Shown here one piece after another: positions 17,873 to 26,796 of a DNA stretch of 64,000 nucleotides; position 1 is the first letter of the stretch; the number at the start of each line of letters is the position of its first letter. The translations under genes were made by a program, and so were the position numbers. The notes beneath the pieces are model-generated. The model was not told where the DNA came from. It made no database searches and saw nothing but the letters and a program-made list of their open reading frames with translations. Source of the DNA: Lysinibacillus sp. OF-1 (GTDB taxonomy: Bacteria > Bacillota > Bacilli > Bacillales_A > Planococcaceae); the NCBI RefSeq assembly GCF_028356935.1, contig NZ_CP102798.1, positions 1,612,001 through 1,676,000 on the forward strand, written 5' to 3'.

Positions 17873-18931
17873 GTGAAATTATCAGAGGAACTTAATCAAC
17901 TATTTATGTCAAAATTTGAACAAGGGCTTTTCTCAGGCAATATTTTAGTAGCGAAGGAAGGTAAACCTATTTATATAGGTACTTTTGGCTTATCAAATTA
18001 CCATAGTGGCAAGAAGCTTTCCGAAAATTCCTTATTTGAGTTAGCTTCAGTAACGAAGCCTATGACAGCCATGGGCATTATGATTCTCGAGGAACAAGGG
18101 AAACTTAATTATGATGACGCTATCAAGAAATGGATTCCCTCATTTCCATACGAAACCATTACTTTACGACATGCATTAACACATACATCTGGATTGCCAG
18201 ATTATATGGAATTATTCGAAAGCCACTGGGATCATCATTGTATTGCGACGAATAGAGATGTACTACGTTTACTAACGGAACATAGACCACCGCTCTATTT
18301 TGACTCAGGTGAAAAGTATCAATATAGTAATACAGGTTATGTTTGCCTGGCAATGATAATTGAAAAAGTATCAGATATGTCCTATGCCATGTTCATGTTA
18401 CAGCATATATTTAAACCGTCAGCAATGCAACGAACAAGGGTCATGAATCGCAGGTATTATCCTGAAGATGTTGAGGATTTTGCTTTTGGCTATATCCGTG
18501 ATGAGAATAGTGCATTAATCTCCTTGCCTGACGACCTTCCAGGTTATGAGTTTGTGAACTATTTAGACGGAATCCAAGGGGATGGAATGATTCATTCAAC
18601 CATAATGGACTTACTTTCGTTGGATAGAGCACTAAAAAGGGGGGATTTGCTTTGTGCATCATCTCTTGAATTGGCTCTGTCCTCAATTGTGACAAAGGAT
18701 GGTCAAAAGACACCATGTGGCTTTGGTTGGTTCATTGATCAATCACCAAAAACAGGGAAAAAGGTATTCCATAGTGGTGGTTGGCCAGGTTATACCACGA
18801 TGTTATGCTGTTATATAGAGACTGATTACACCATTATTATCCTCAATAATGTAGAATACCATACAGAAGATAACCTGCATGAAAGCGTATCAGATTGGTT
18901 ACAGCAAATTGAAACATATATATTTCATTGA
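17873..18931 (+). CDS. Serine hydrolase, beta-lactamase/penicillin-binding family
   Basis: 352-residue class C beta-lactamase-fold enzyme. The nucleophile motif SxxK is SVTK, the tyrosine motif is YSNTGY and the HxG motif is HSGGWPG. No signal peptide is visible, so it is probably cytosolic. It starts 29 bases after the lipoprotein gene with its own AGGAG seven bases before GTG 17873, so it probably shares the Fur-controlled transcript. Given that position it may hydrolyse a siderophore ester or amide to free iron; this is inference, and an unrelated peptidase or esterase role is equally possible. Confidence 0.8.
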   Translation: MKLSEELNQLFMSKFEQGLFSGNILVAKEGKPIYIGTFGLSNYHSGKKLSENSLFELASVTKPMTAMGIMILEEQGKLNYDDAIKKWIPSFPYETITLRHALTHTSGLPDYMELFESHWDHHCIATNRDVLRLLTEHRPPLYFDSGEKYQYSNTGYVCLAMIIEKVSDMSYAMFMLQHIFKPSAMQRTRVMNRRYYPEDVEDFAFGYIRDENSALISLPDDLPGYEFVNYLDGIQGDGMIHSTIMDLLSLDRALKRGDLLCASSLELALSSIVTKDGQKTPCGFGWFIDQSPKTGKKVFHSGGWPGYTTMLCCYIETDYTIIILNNVEYHTEDNLHESVSDWLQQIETYIFH

Positions 18932-18947
18932 ATGTGATACAGATAGA

Positions 18948-18980
18948 AACTCAGTGGGACTTTTTCCATTGAGTTTTTTT
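18948..18980 (+). terminator. Rho-independent terminator after the iron module
   Basis: AAACTCAGTGG pairs with CCATTGAGTTT, with an eight-base loop and seven T. Confidence 0.85.
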
Positions 18981-19140
18981 ATCTTAATTCTGTGGATAGT
19001 ATGCTATAGGTCGTGATAGTTTTAGGTTAACTTCTGCTCGTCAGTGTGAAAAACTAGACGAAATGACTTTGAATGAGTCTAACAATCATGGTAATCTTGC
19101 AAGAGAGTCTTATACTATAAGCAGAAAATGAGTGAAATGC

Positions 19141-20391
19141 ATGTCTTACGAAAATAAAATACTACAAATGAAAAAAATGCTTGGTAAAAAACCAACAGCA
19201 GCTCAACAAAAGGTAGAAGAACCAGCTTATCAAAAGCCAACTAAGCCGAGCTATACCGAGCGCTGGGAAAAGGCGGGGCTTACGGTTGTAGAAAATGATT
19301 TTGGGATTGTGTTTAAGCGCCATGTGCAGTATCCGTTTTCTTATCAGCATGGTCATTATCAGCTACAGTCATTCTTTGATGCCTTGAAAAAATGGCAGGG
19401 TGCCGAGTTTGACCATCCTTATGCACTTGATTTACAGGAGCCTGTATTATTTTTTGATACGGAAACGACGGGCTTAAAAGGTGTTGGTACGCATATTTTT
19501 TTGCTTGGGTTTTTAGAGGTAGACGAAGAATGTTTTAAATTGACTCAATATATTCTTGCAGATCCTGCACATGAGGCAGCTTTCTTGTTTGAATCAAAGC
19601 TTTGGCAAAAATCAGCGACTGTGATTACCTACAATGGGAAAAGCTTTGATTGGCCGCAACTTGAAACGAGATGGACGCTCCATCAAAAAACATTACCAAA
19701 ATTACGAGCGCAGCGACAGATTGATTTGTTGCATAGTTCGAAGCGTTTATGGAAAAATGATATGGAGCGCTTAAAATTAAAATCTGTGGAGGAAGAGAAA
19801 CTTGGTTTTTCTCGTATAGGAGATATTCCAGGCCATCTTGCACCAATTATTTATTTAGATGCTGTGAAAAGTGGCATACCTGACGCTCTTATGAAGGTGC
19901 TGCTTCATAATGAGTGGGATTTACTGTCCCTCATCACACTTTATAGTCATTCAACGCAATTATTGTTTGAAGAGGACCATGAGGAATCAGCAAAAACCTT
20001 CACCAATATTGGGAAATGGTATGGCGATTTAAAAGAAAGCACACAAAGCGTAAGGGTTTTAGAAAAGGTGACAATGCAATTTGATGCACTAGAAGCGGGG
20101 AATGCTCAATATTATTTAGCGTTACAGCATAAAAAGGGAAAACGTTATAATGAAGCTATTGACTCATTTGTAGCCTCTCTCCATTTTGTTGAACCAAGGA
20201 CAAAGTTACATGCCCTTGAGCAGTTAGCCATACTTTATGAGCATCAAATGAAAGACTATGACCAGGCCCTTTATTATACGCAAGAAGGCATACGTCTTAT
20301 TCAAAATCATGAGCAATGGAGAATAGAACAAAAACAAAAATGGGAAATTTCGTGGGAAAAGCGATTACACAGATTAGGAAATAAGAAATAA
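19141..20391 (+). CDS. mrfB: DEDD exonuclease MrfB (YprB)
   Basis: 416 residues. The exonuclease domain (about 85-260) begins LFFDTETTGLKGVGTHIFLLGF with the DxE catalytic pair, and continues through TYNGKSFDWPQLETR and EWDLLSLITLY, which supply the remaining acidic residues. The C-terminal third is TPR-like. In Bacillus subtilis MrfB partners MrfA in repair of mitomycin lesions. I chose ATG 19141, six bases after GAGTG; a GTG lies three codons earlier. Its own transcription start is needed because a terminator precedes it. Confidence 0.87.
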   Translation: MSYENKILQMKKMLGKKPTAAQQKVEEPAYQKPTKPSYTERWEKAGLTVVENDFGIVFKRHVQYPFSYQHGHYQLQSFFDALKKWQGAEFDHPYALDLQEPVLFFDTETTGLKGVGTHIFLLGFLEVDEECFKLTQYILADPAHEAAFLFESKLWQKSATVITYNGKSFDWPQLETRWTLHQKTLPKLRAQRQIDLLHSSKRLWKNDMERLKLKSVEEEKLGFSRIGDIPGHLAPIIYLDAVKSGIPDALMKVLLHNEWDLLSLITLYSHSTQLLFEEDHEESAKTFTNIGKWYGDLKESTQSVRVLEKVTMQFDALEAGNAQYYLALQHKKGKRYNEAIDSFVASLHFVEPRTKLHALEQLAILYEHQMKDYDQALYYTQEGIRLIQNHEQWRIEQKQKWEISWEKRLHRLGNKK

Positions 20392-20467
20392 TTTCCTGGG
20401 GAAGCGCAAGAAACGACAAGTTTAGCCTTACAATTGGTGTTTTCAGACGATATAATGTGATGAAGTA

Positions 20468-20476
20468 TGCTATAAT
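20468..20476 (+). promoter_or_regulatory. Extended -10 promoter for gpsB
   Basis: TGCTATAAT is an extended -10 element without a clear -35. It ends 36 bases before the gpsB start. Confidence 0.45.
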
Positions 20477-20512
20477 GTATTCGTGTATGTAGTGTGAGGA
20501 AGGGCGATGTGA

Positions 20513-20809
20513 ATGGACATTAAATTAACGTCAAAAATGATCCTTGAAAAGGAATTTAAAAAGAACTTTAAAGGCTACAATGTAGAAGAAGTAGATTCTT
20601 TTCTTGATGAAATTATTCAAGATTATGAAACGTTTGAAAAAGCGGTGGCCCAACTACGTGAAGAAAATAGACAGTTAAAAGAAGAAATTGATAGTACCCC
20701 AAAGAGACAACCAGTTGCATCAGCAGCTGCTGGTACAACTAATTTTGATATTTTAAAACGTCTTTCTAATTTGGAAAAGCATGTATTTGGCAGCAAGCTA
20801 TACGAATAA
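20513..20809 (+). CDS. gpsB: Cell-division regulator GpsB (DivIVA family)
   Basis: 98 residues, standard length. The N-terminal DivIVA-like motif ([23 protein letters not shown]) and coiled coil (residues about 35-65) bind membranes and the cytoplasmic tails of class A PBPs; the C-terminal helix [16 protein letters not shown] makes the trimer. GpsB shuttles PBP1 between septum and side wall, so its likely partner is the PonA encoded at 8.4-11 kb. It is followed by rnpB, the same order as in Bacillus. Confidence 0.95.
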   Translation: MDIKLTSKMILEKEFKKNFKGYNVEEVDSFLDEIIQDYETFEKAVAQLREENRQLKEEIDSTPKRQPVASAAAGTTNFDILKRLSNLEKHVFGSKLYE

Positions 20810-20825
20810 TTTTTTATTAATTATA

Positions 20826-20854
20826 TTGTATTTAACATAAAACTCTAGTATAAT
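20826..20854 (+). promoter_or_regulatory. Sigma-A promoter of rnpB
   Basis: TTGTAT and TATAAT are separated by exactly 17 bases, placing transcription start at about 20861. Confidence 0.75.
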
Positions 20855-20860
20855 CTTTCG

Positions 20861-21256
20861 TATCATCATGAAATTCTGGTAATCGCTGCGGCGCTAGACG
20901 TCGTAGAGGAAAGTCCATGCTCACACGGTTCTGAGATGTCCGTAGTGTTCGTGCTTACTGAAAAAATAAGGTAAGGCAGCTGTTCAAGCTGACGGCGGAA
21001 GGAAAACCTAAGTCCTAGGATATGGTTGACACTTCCTGAAAGTGCCACAGTGACGAAGCTTGCTTGGAAACATGCAAGGTGGAACGAGGTAAACCCCACG
21101 AGTGAGAAACCCAAATTATGGTAGGGGCACTCTCTTGAAGGAATTGAACGGATAGAGGGACAGAGTATGCTCTGTAGATAGATGGTTACCACCTGATCGT
21201 ACGAGGCGCAAGCTGTTTGAGTACTCAGGAACAAAACATGGCTTATGGAATTTTTT
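20861..21256 (+). ncRNA. rnpB: RNase P RNA, type B
   Basis: Catalytic RNA that matures tRNA 5' ends. The universal core blocks are all present: GAGGAAAGTCCATGCTCRCACGG-like segment near 20915, CACAGTGACGAAG near 21046, GGTAAACCCC near 21088, GAGAAACCCAAATT near 21104, GTAGATAGATG near 21174 and ACAAAACATGGCTTA near 21232. The overall order and length (about 390 nt) match Bacillus type B RNA. Terminal AAATTC/GAATTT segments can close helix P1. The ends are inferred from the promoter and P1, so they may be off by several bases. Confidence 0.95.
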
Positions 21257-21281
21257 GATGCTTATCTACGAAATATCAAAC

Positions 21282-21312
21282 GCTCTCCAATTCGGTGGAG
21301 AGCTTTTATTTT
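21282..21312 (+). terminator. Terminator downstream of rnpB
   Basis: GCTCTCC / GGAGAGC stem with an eight-base loop containing TTCG, then TTTTATTTT. Confidence 0.75.
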
Positions 21313-21654
21313 GAGTTCATGAGGAAAAAGTAACCTTGTTAATCAAGTCTTGGTATGCGCGATACGTTTGAAAATGGCGAATATATCGCTACCGCTTCTA
21401 AGTCATAACATCTGAAAACGGCTATCGCATCCACGTGATGTATTGCTCTTGATGGCATATTTTATCGGGTGTCTAAACACCCGTTGATCAAGATAAAGCC
21501 TCTGGCGAATGGCGCAGATTTTAGTAATTTGCAGAACATGTAAGTTCGAGAATATCTGGACACAATTAGCTGAGGCGGAATGGATTACATACCGGTTAAC
21601 CTGACATAAATGCCCTTTGAGGGGGAGTATAGAGAGATAGGATGGAGCGGAAAC
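21313..21654 (+). other. Structured non-coding leader before the PAS-GGDEF-EAL gene
   Basis: About 340 bases without an open frame. Within it CGGGTGT-ctaa-ACACCCG (about 21465-21482) forms a perfect hairpin, nested inside TCTTGAT / ATCAAGA arms (near 21448 and 21488), giving a long composite stem. It is followed by another short GC-rich hairpin. I do not recognise a known riboswitch; in particular I do not see the c-di-GMP-I or -II core. Confidence 0.4.
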
Positions 21655-23400
21655 ATGAACGGAGTAAACAATTGGGAAAGTATGGATAAACTAAAGCTGA
21701 TTTCTAAATATCCGACTACCTTAATACTTAAAATCTTCGAAAATGTATCTGAAGGTATCATGATTACAGATGAATTCAAAAAGATAGTAATGGTCAATCC
21801 TGCCTTTGAATTTGTTACAGGCTATACACGTGATGAGGTGGTTGGAAAAACGCCAGCCGTATTACAATCAGGTGTACATGAGTTGCCATTCTATTTAGAG
21901 ATGTGGGAACAGATACGACAAGAAGGCATTTGGCAAGGTGAGATATGGAATCGTCGTAAAACTGGAGACGTATATCCTGAATGGTTAACAATTGTTTGTG
22001 TAACCAACGATGAGGGTGAGGTTACAAATTACTGTGGTATTTTCACAGATTTGTCTGAAAGAAAAATAGTAGAAAACGAATTAGAAAAGCGTTTGCTTAC
22101 GGATTCATTAACAGATGTATCCAATCGTTTTGCCTATATTGAAAGAATGGATAATCTCTTAGAATCGACTTCTGCTATTTCTCATTCAGTGCAGCATGCG
22201 ATCTATTTCTTAGATTTGGATCGATTTAAGCAAATTAATGATACATTAGGCCATGCTGTTGGAGATTTAATTTTGAAAGAAGTAGCAAATCGTCTAAAAC
22301 AGCTACTAAAAAACAAAGACATTATTGCTAGATATGGTGGCGATGAATTCGTCATTACTTTAACCAATGTGAAAAATGTGAAAGAGGCTGCAAAATTTGC
22401 TGATCAAATTATTAGTTGTATCGAACAACCAATGATGATTAACGGTCAGGAAGTTTTTATGTCGACAAGTGTGGGTATTAGTGTTTATCCAGTAGATGGT
22501 AAAAATACAGAACAACTCATCAATTGTGCAGATCGAGCAATGACCTATTCCAAAAAGAATGAATTAAACGGCTATTCCTTTTATTTTGATGAACTACAAA
22601 CAGACGCACAGCGCGTTTTATTGCTAGATTCAGAGCTAAGAAAAGCTATAGAAAACCGTGAATTTGAGCTGCATTTTCAGCCGAAGATTTCGATGGAAGA
22701 TGAGCAAATTCAAGGCTTAGAGGCACTGGCTCGCTGGAATAGCGAGAGGTTAGGCTTTGTGTCACCTGCGGAGTTTATTTCCTATGCGGAGGATACGGGT
22801 TTAATCATTCCGTTAAGTGAGCTTATTATTGAAAAAGCATGTGAGGCAGTTATTCAAATGCAGCAACAGGGTTGGAAAATACCTGTTGCCATTAATATAT
22901 CGAGTATACACTTTAAACAGCAGAATTTTTTAGAATCGATACAAGCCATATTAGAGCGCTATAATATGCCAGCTAATAATTTTGAAATAGAAGTGACGGA
23001 GCGAACGGTGATGAACAGTGCGAACGAGACGGTTAGTAAATTGGTTCGTTTGAAACAATTAGGCTTTAAAATCTCAATCGACGATTTTGGGACAGGCTAT
23101 TCATCCCTAAGCTATTTAGTTCGCTTTCCATTAGATTGTTTAAAAATTGATCGAAGCTTTATTCAGCATATTGGCTCACTCGATGAAAAACAGGCAGTTG
23201 TAGATGCGATTATTCAAATGTCCCATCGCCTAAAAATGAAAGTTGTTGCTGAGGGTGTAGAACAGGCACAACAAGTGGATATACTACGTAAAATGAACTG
23301 TGATATTATCCAGGGCTATTATTACAGCAAACCATTACCATTAAACGATCTCATTGAGTTTATGGAGTTTTGGGAAATTGAGCATCAAGGAAGGAAATAA
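21655..23400 (+). CDS. PAS-GGDEF-EAL c-di-GMP turnover protein
   Basis: 581-residue cytoplasmic protein with PAS sensor (about residues 15-135), GGDEF (about 145-300) and EAL (about 320-570) domains. The cyclase motif RYGGDEF is intact. The phosphodiesterase domain keeps EALARW, the acidic EVTER and the loop DDFGTGYSSL, so both activities are possible; which dominates cannot be read from sequence. No membrane segment is present. I chose ATG 21655, seven bases after GGAG; the frame opens 15 codons earlier without a good ribosome binding site. It ends three bases before rlmL. Confidence 0.9.
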   Translation: MNGVNNWESMDKLKLISKYPTTLILKIFENVSEGIMITDEFKKIVMVNPAFEFVTGYTRDEVVGKTPAVLQSGVHELPFYLEMWEQIRQEGIWQGEIWNRRKTGDVYPEWLTIVCVTNDEGEVTNYCGIFTDLSERKIVENELEKRLLTDSLTDVSNRFAYIERMDNLLESTSAISHSVQHAIYFLDLDRFKQINDTLGHAVGDLILKEVANRLKQLLKNKDIIARYGGDEFVITLTNVKNVKEAAKFADQIISCIEQPMMINGQEVFMSTSVGISVYPVDGKNTEQLINCADRAMTYSKKNELNGYSFYFDELQTDAQRVLLLDSELRKAIENREFELHFQPKISMEDEQIQGLEALARWNSERLGFVSPAEFISYAEDTGLIIPLSELIIEKACEAVIQMQQQGWKIPVAINISSIHFKQQNFLESIQAILERYNMPANNFEIEVTERTVMNSANETVSKLVRLKQLGFKISIDDFGTGYSSLSYLVRFPLDCLKIDRSFIQHIGSLDEKQAVVDAIIQMSHRLKMKVVAEGVEQAQQVDILRKMNCDIIQGYYYSKPLPLNDLIEFMEFWEIEHQGRK

Positions 23401-23403
23401 GTT

Positions 23404-24540
23404 ATGGCAAACTATCAATTAGTAGCTACGTCAGCAATGGGCTTAGAGTCTATTGTGGCCCAAGAAGTAAAAGCTCTTGGCTATGAAACAACTGTTGAAA
23501 ATGGCAAAGTATATTTTGAGGGCGATGAAACGGCTATCGCACGCACCAATTTATGGTTGCGTGTAGCGGATCGTGTCAAGATAGTCGTTGGACAATTCCC
23601 AGCAAAATCTTTTGAGCAATTATTCGAAAGTGTCAAAGCATTACCATGGGAAAAATATTTACCTGTGGATGCGGCTTTTCCGGTTTCAGGGAAATCTGTA
23701 AAATCGAAATTATTTAGTGTACCAGATTGCCAAGCAATTACCAAAAAAGCAATCGTTGAACGAATGAAACAGCATTATAAACGACTTGGCTTTTTAGATG
23801 AATCGGGTGCGACTTACAAAATTGAGGTTTCGATTTTAAAAGATGTGGCGACACTGACTATTGATACATCTGGCGCAGGCTTACATAAGCGTGGCTATCG
23901 TCAGGCACAAGGGGAGGCACCGTTAAAGGAAACGTTAGCGGCGGCACTTGTGCAAATTTCGAAGTGGAATCCAAATCGTCCGTTCGTTGACCCATTCTGT
24001 GGCTCTGGTACTATTACACTTGAAGCGGCAATGTTTGGACAAAATATTGCACCAGGGTATAACCGTGAATTTATTTCTGAGGATTGGCCTTGGATGAAAG
24101 CGGCCATCTGGGATCAAGTCCGTGATGAAGCGGAAAGTTTAGCCAATTATGATCAGCCATTAGAAATTATTGGTTCTGATATTGACCATCGTATGGTCAG
24201 CATTGCACAAGAAAACGCAATAGAAGCGGGCTTTGGTGAGTTAATCACGTTTAAGCAAATGCAAGCACGCGATTTTACAACACAGTTAACGGATGGTGTC
24301 ATGATTGGGAACCCACCATATGGAGAACGTATTGGTGATGTAGAAGTCGTGGAGCAGGTAATCCGTGATGTCGGGAAAGTCATGAAAAACTATCCATCTT
24401 GGTCTGTGTATATGCTATCCTCCATGAAAAATTTTGAAGAATTATATGGACGCCAAGCGACGAAGAAACGAAAATTATTTAATGGTTTTATTGAAACAAA
24501 TTATTATCAGTTCTGGGGTCAAAAGTCTAAAAGAGATTAA
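23404..24540 (+). CDS. rlmL: 23S rRNA guanine-N2 methyltransferase, RlmL/YpsC type
   Basis: 378 residues. An N-terminal THUMP RNA-binding domain (about 1-160) precedes the Rossmann methyltransferase with the SAM loop DPFCGSGTITLEAAM and catalytic NPPYGER. It is expected to methylate the exocyclic amine of a guanosine in 23S rRNA. Bacillus ypsC encodes the same protein near gpsB and rnpB. GGAAGGAAATAAGTT precedes the ATG, overlapping the end of the EAL gene, so the two are probably co-transcribed. Confidence 0.9.
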   Translation: MANYQLVATSAMGLESIVAQEVKALGYETTVENGKVYFEGDETAIARTNLWLRVADRVKIVVGQFPAKSFEQLFESVKALPWEKYLPVDAAFPVSGKSVKSKLFSVPDCQAITKKAIVERMKQHYKRLGFLDESGATYKIEVSILKDVATLTIDTSGAGLHKRGYRQAQGEAPLKETLAAALVQISKWNPNRPFVDPFCGSGTITLEAAMFGQNIAPGYNREFISEDWPWMKAAIWDQVRDEAESLANYDQPLEIIGSDIDHRMVSIAQENAIEAGFGELITFKQMQARDFTTQLTDGVMIGNPPYGERIGDVEVVEQVIRDVGKVMKNYPSWSVYMLSSMKNFEELYGRQATKKRKLFNGFIETNYYQFWGQKSKRD

Positions 24541-24549
24541 CGAATAGTA

Positions 24550-24582
24550 ACGGAAGATAAGATCTTTTCTTATCTTCCGTTT
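24550..24582 (+). terminator. Terminator-like hairpin after rlmL
   Basis: ACGGAAGATAAGA / TCTTATCTTCCGT with a short T-rich loop. The following T-tract is short (TTTCG), so efficiency is uncertain. Confidence 0.6.
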
Positions 24583-24625
24583 CGTCGCGTATAATAGCAC
24601 CAGATAGTTAGAGGGGGAACATCAA

Positions 24626-26533
24626 TTGCGTAAATCTTTACCATTTGCATTATCAAAGGACCGTTCATTTTTTGAATCATTAGGTGATTGGATGGGCGAT
24701 GTCCTTTATGATGAATTACCTGAAAAAGGCTTTGAATGCCGTGATGAGCAAATTTTTATGGCTTATCAAATAGAGCAAGCACTGAAAGAAAAAAATATCC
24801 TCTTTGCAGAGGCAGGCGTAGGAACTGGGAAAACAATCGCTTATTTATTACCAGCCATCTCTTATGCACGCTACACAGGGAAGCCTGCGCTAATTGCTTG
24901 TGCAGATGAAACATTAATCGACCAACTCGTGAAAGAGGGGGGCGATATTTATAAACTCCAAAAAACGTTAGGGCTCGATATAGATGTTCGTCTTGCAAAA
25001 TCGAGAGACCAATATTTATGCTTAAAACGCTTTGAGGAAGCAGAAAAAGTGGAGACTGATGAATGGATTGATGATATTGCCTTTTCCATCCCTGATGGTG
25101 TCTATGCACAAGGCTCTATGATTGCTTTACAGCCATATGGAGAACGTAGTGACTATCCAACGGTTAGTGATGAGGATTGGCAAAAAGTGAATTACAATGC
25201 CATTATGCAATGTTCTGTTTGTGAGCTGCGTAATCGCTGTGGGCAAACGTTGCATCGCTCCCATTATCGTAAATCAACAGATCTTGTCATTTGTTCTCAG
25301 GATTTTTTAATGGAGCATTTGGCTACAAAGGAATCTCGTGAGCGTGAAGGTCAGCTTGCTTTACTGCCAGAGGTATCGATGATTGTGTTAGATGAAGGGC
25401 ATTTATTGGAATATGCTGCGCAAAAGGCAATGACATATAAAGTTCAGGCAACTACCATCGTACAATTATTAGAGCGATTGATGGTAGATGGCGTACGCGA
25501 GCGTACACTGTATGCGATGGAAAAATTACAGGATGATCATGAGCTATTTTTTGATCAGCTTCGTGATGATATCGTTGCTTCAAATGAGGATCGTAAACGT
25601 ATAAACAAATCGAAAGCATTACTTGATTATGGGAAGCAGCTAATAAATGATGTGGAAGTTTTGATGGAAGAATTCGTCTTTGAATCAGAAATGTATATGA
25701 TTCCTGAATATGAGTTAAATATGGCGGAAGAATACTTAGAACAATATGAGGCTTCCTTACGTATTTTCATAGCACAGGGAGATGCGGTGGATTGGTTAGA
25801 GGAAACAGATGGCGAGGAAACGCTTGTCATTATGCCTCGTTTAATCACAGAAGTTTTAGCAGAAAAATTATTCTCTAAAAAGCTTCCAATCGTCTTTTCT
25901 TCTGCCACATTATCGGTCAATAAAGACTTTTCTTACATTGCCTACAGTTTAGGTATTCGCGATTACCAATCATTTTCTGTGCCTTCTCCATTCGACTATG
26001 AAGAAGTGATGAAAATTTATTTACATGAGCTTACGCAACGTGACAAAACAGCGCGTGTTCAGCAATTGCTGCGTGATGGCGAGCAAACATTGATTTTATT
26101 TAAATCAAAGCAAGCCATGCTAAATTTTAAGGCAGAATTGCCGATTATGGAGCGTATGTATGTAGCATTTGAAGGAGATCGAGAGCTATCCGCCATTGTT
26201 CGAGATTTCCAGCAGGGGACTATTAAAACATTATGCTCCTATCATTTATGGGAAGGCTTAGATTTACCTGAGGAAGCCTTAACACGTGTGATTATTTATG
26301 ATTTACCATTTCCTCCACAGGATCCATTATTTGATGCGAAACGTACGTTTGCTGAAAATCCATTTGAAGAAGTGGAACTACCTTTCATGCAACTACGCTT
26401 GCAGCAAGGGATGGGTCGCTTAATCCGTACATCTAATGACCATGGAGATATTCATATTTTATTAAATGAAGAAGAACAAAAACAACGTGCAGCCTTTGAA
26501 AATATAGTAGCGGTTGTACCAGAAATAAAATAG
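24626..26533 (+). CDS. DinG/XPD-family iron-sulfur helicase (YpvA-like)
   Basis: 635-residue superfamily 2 helicase. Motif I is AGVGTGKTIAYLLP and motif II is LDEGHLLEYAA. Four cysteines between them (YLCLKRF, CSVCELRNRC) form the iron-sulfur cluster typical of DinG/XPD 5'-3' helicases. The C-terminal SATLSV, YHLWEGLDLP and QQGMGRLIRTSND are motifs III to VI. It lacks the N-terminal exonuclease domain of Bacillus DinG and matches the shorter YpvA type. TTG start 24626 follows AGAGGGGG. A terminator follows. Confidence 0.88.
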   Translation: MRKSLPFALSKDRSFFESLGDWMGDVLYDELPEKGFECRDEQIFMAYQIEQALKEKNILFAEAGVGTGKTIAYLLPAISYARYTGKPALIACADETLIDQLVKEGGDIYKLQKTLGLDIDVRLAKSRDQYLCLKRFEEAEKVETDEWIDDIAFSIPDGVYAQGSMIALQPYGERSDYPTVSDEDWQKVNYNAIMQCSVCELRNRCGQTLHRSHYRKSTDLVICSQDFLMEHLATKESREREGQLALLPEVSMIVLDEGHLLEYAAQKAMTYKVQATTIVQLLERLMVDGVRERTLYAMEKLQDDHELFFDQLRDDIVASNEDRKRINKSKALLDYGKQLINDVEVLMEEFVFESEMYMIPEYELNMAEEYLEQYEASLRIFIAQGDAVDWLEETDGEETLVIMPRLITEVLAEKLFSKKLPIVFSSATLSVNKDFSYIAYSLGIRDYQSFSVPSPFDYEEVMKIYLHELTQRDKTARVQQLLRDGEQTLILFKSKQAMLNFKAELPIMERMYVAFEGDRELSAIVRDFQQGTIKTLCSYHLWEGLDLPEEALTRVIIYDLPFPPQDPLFDAKRTFAENPFEEVELPFMQLRLQQGMGRLIRTSNDHGDIHILLNEEEQKQRAAFENIVAVVPEIK

Positions 26534-26537
26534 AAAG

Positions 26538-26573
26538 AAGCGAGTTTGCCATAAAGGTAAGCTCGCTTTTTTA
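26538..26573 (+). terminator. Rho-independent terminator after the DinG-family gene
   Basis: GCGAGTTTGCC / GGTAAGCTCGC stem followed by six T. It separates the helicase gene from the eut locus. Confidence 0.85.
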
Positions 26574-26701
26574 ATATATTAAAATAACATTATGGGTATG
26601 GATATAATGTGGTGGTTTAAAAAACTGTTGAATATTTCTCTTTTAAGCTATATAGTTCTTTGTAATGCAACGAAATTTGGTGAAAGAAAATATTTTTTGT
26701 A

Positions 26702-26731
26702 TTGAAAATAATTTCACAAAAGGTTTATAAT
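26702..26731 (+). promoter_or_regulatory. Probable sigma-A promoter of eutWV
   Basis: TTGAAA and TATAAT are spaced by 18 bases; transcription would start near 26738, just before a 9-bp hairpin (GAATAGTCA / TGACTATTC, 26750-26777) in the 5' leader. Confidence 0.55.
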
Positions 26732-26796
26732 AATGACAAGAATTTTTAAGAATAGTCAAATTGCTTGCTGACTATTCCTTGATAGGGGGCTTAAAC

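Noticed and set aside
21313-21654. c-di-GMP riboswitch before the PAS-GGDEF-EAL gene
   Set aside because: Neither the class I core nor the class II pseudoknot pattern could be found; only generic stems are visible.
26750-26777. EutV-binding hairpin in the eutW leader
   Set aside because: The nine-base stem closes a ten-base loop. An A1/G4 hexaloop (ATTGCT) can be drawn only with a bulge and one extra pair, and no terminator overlaps it.
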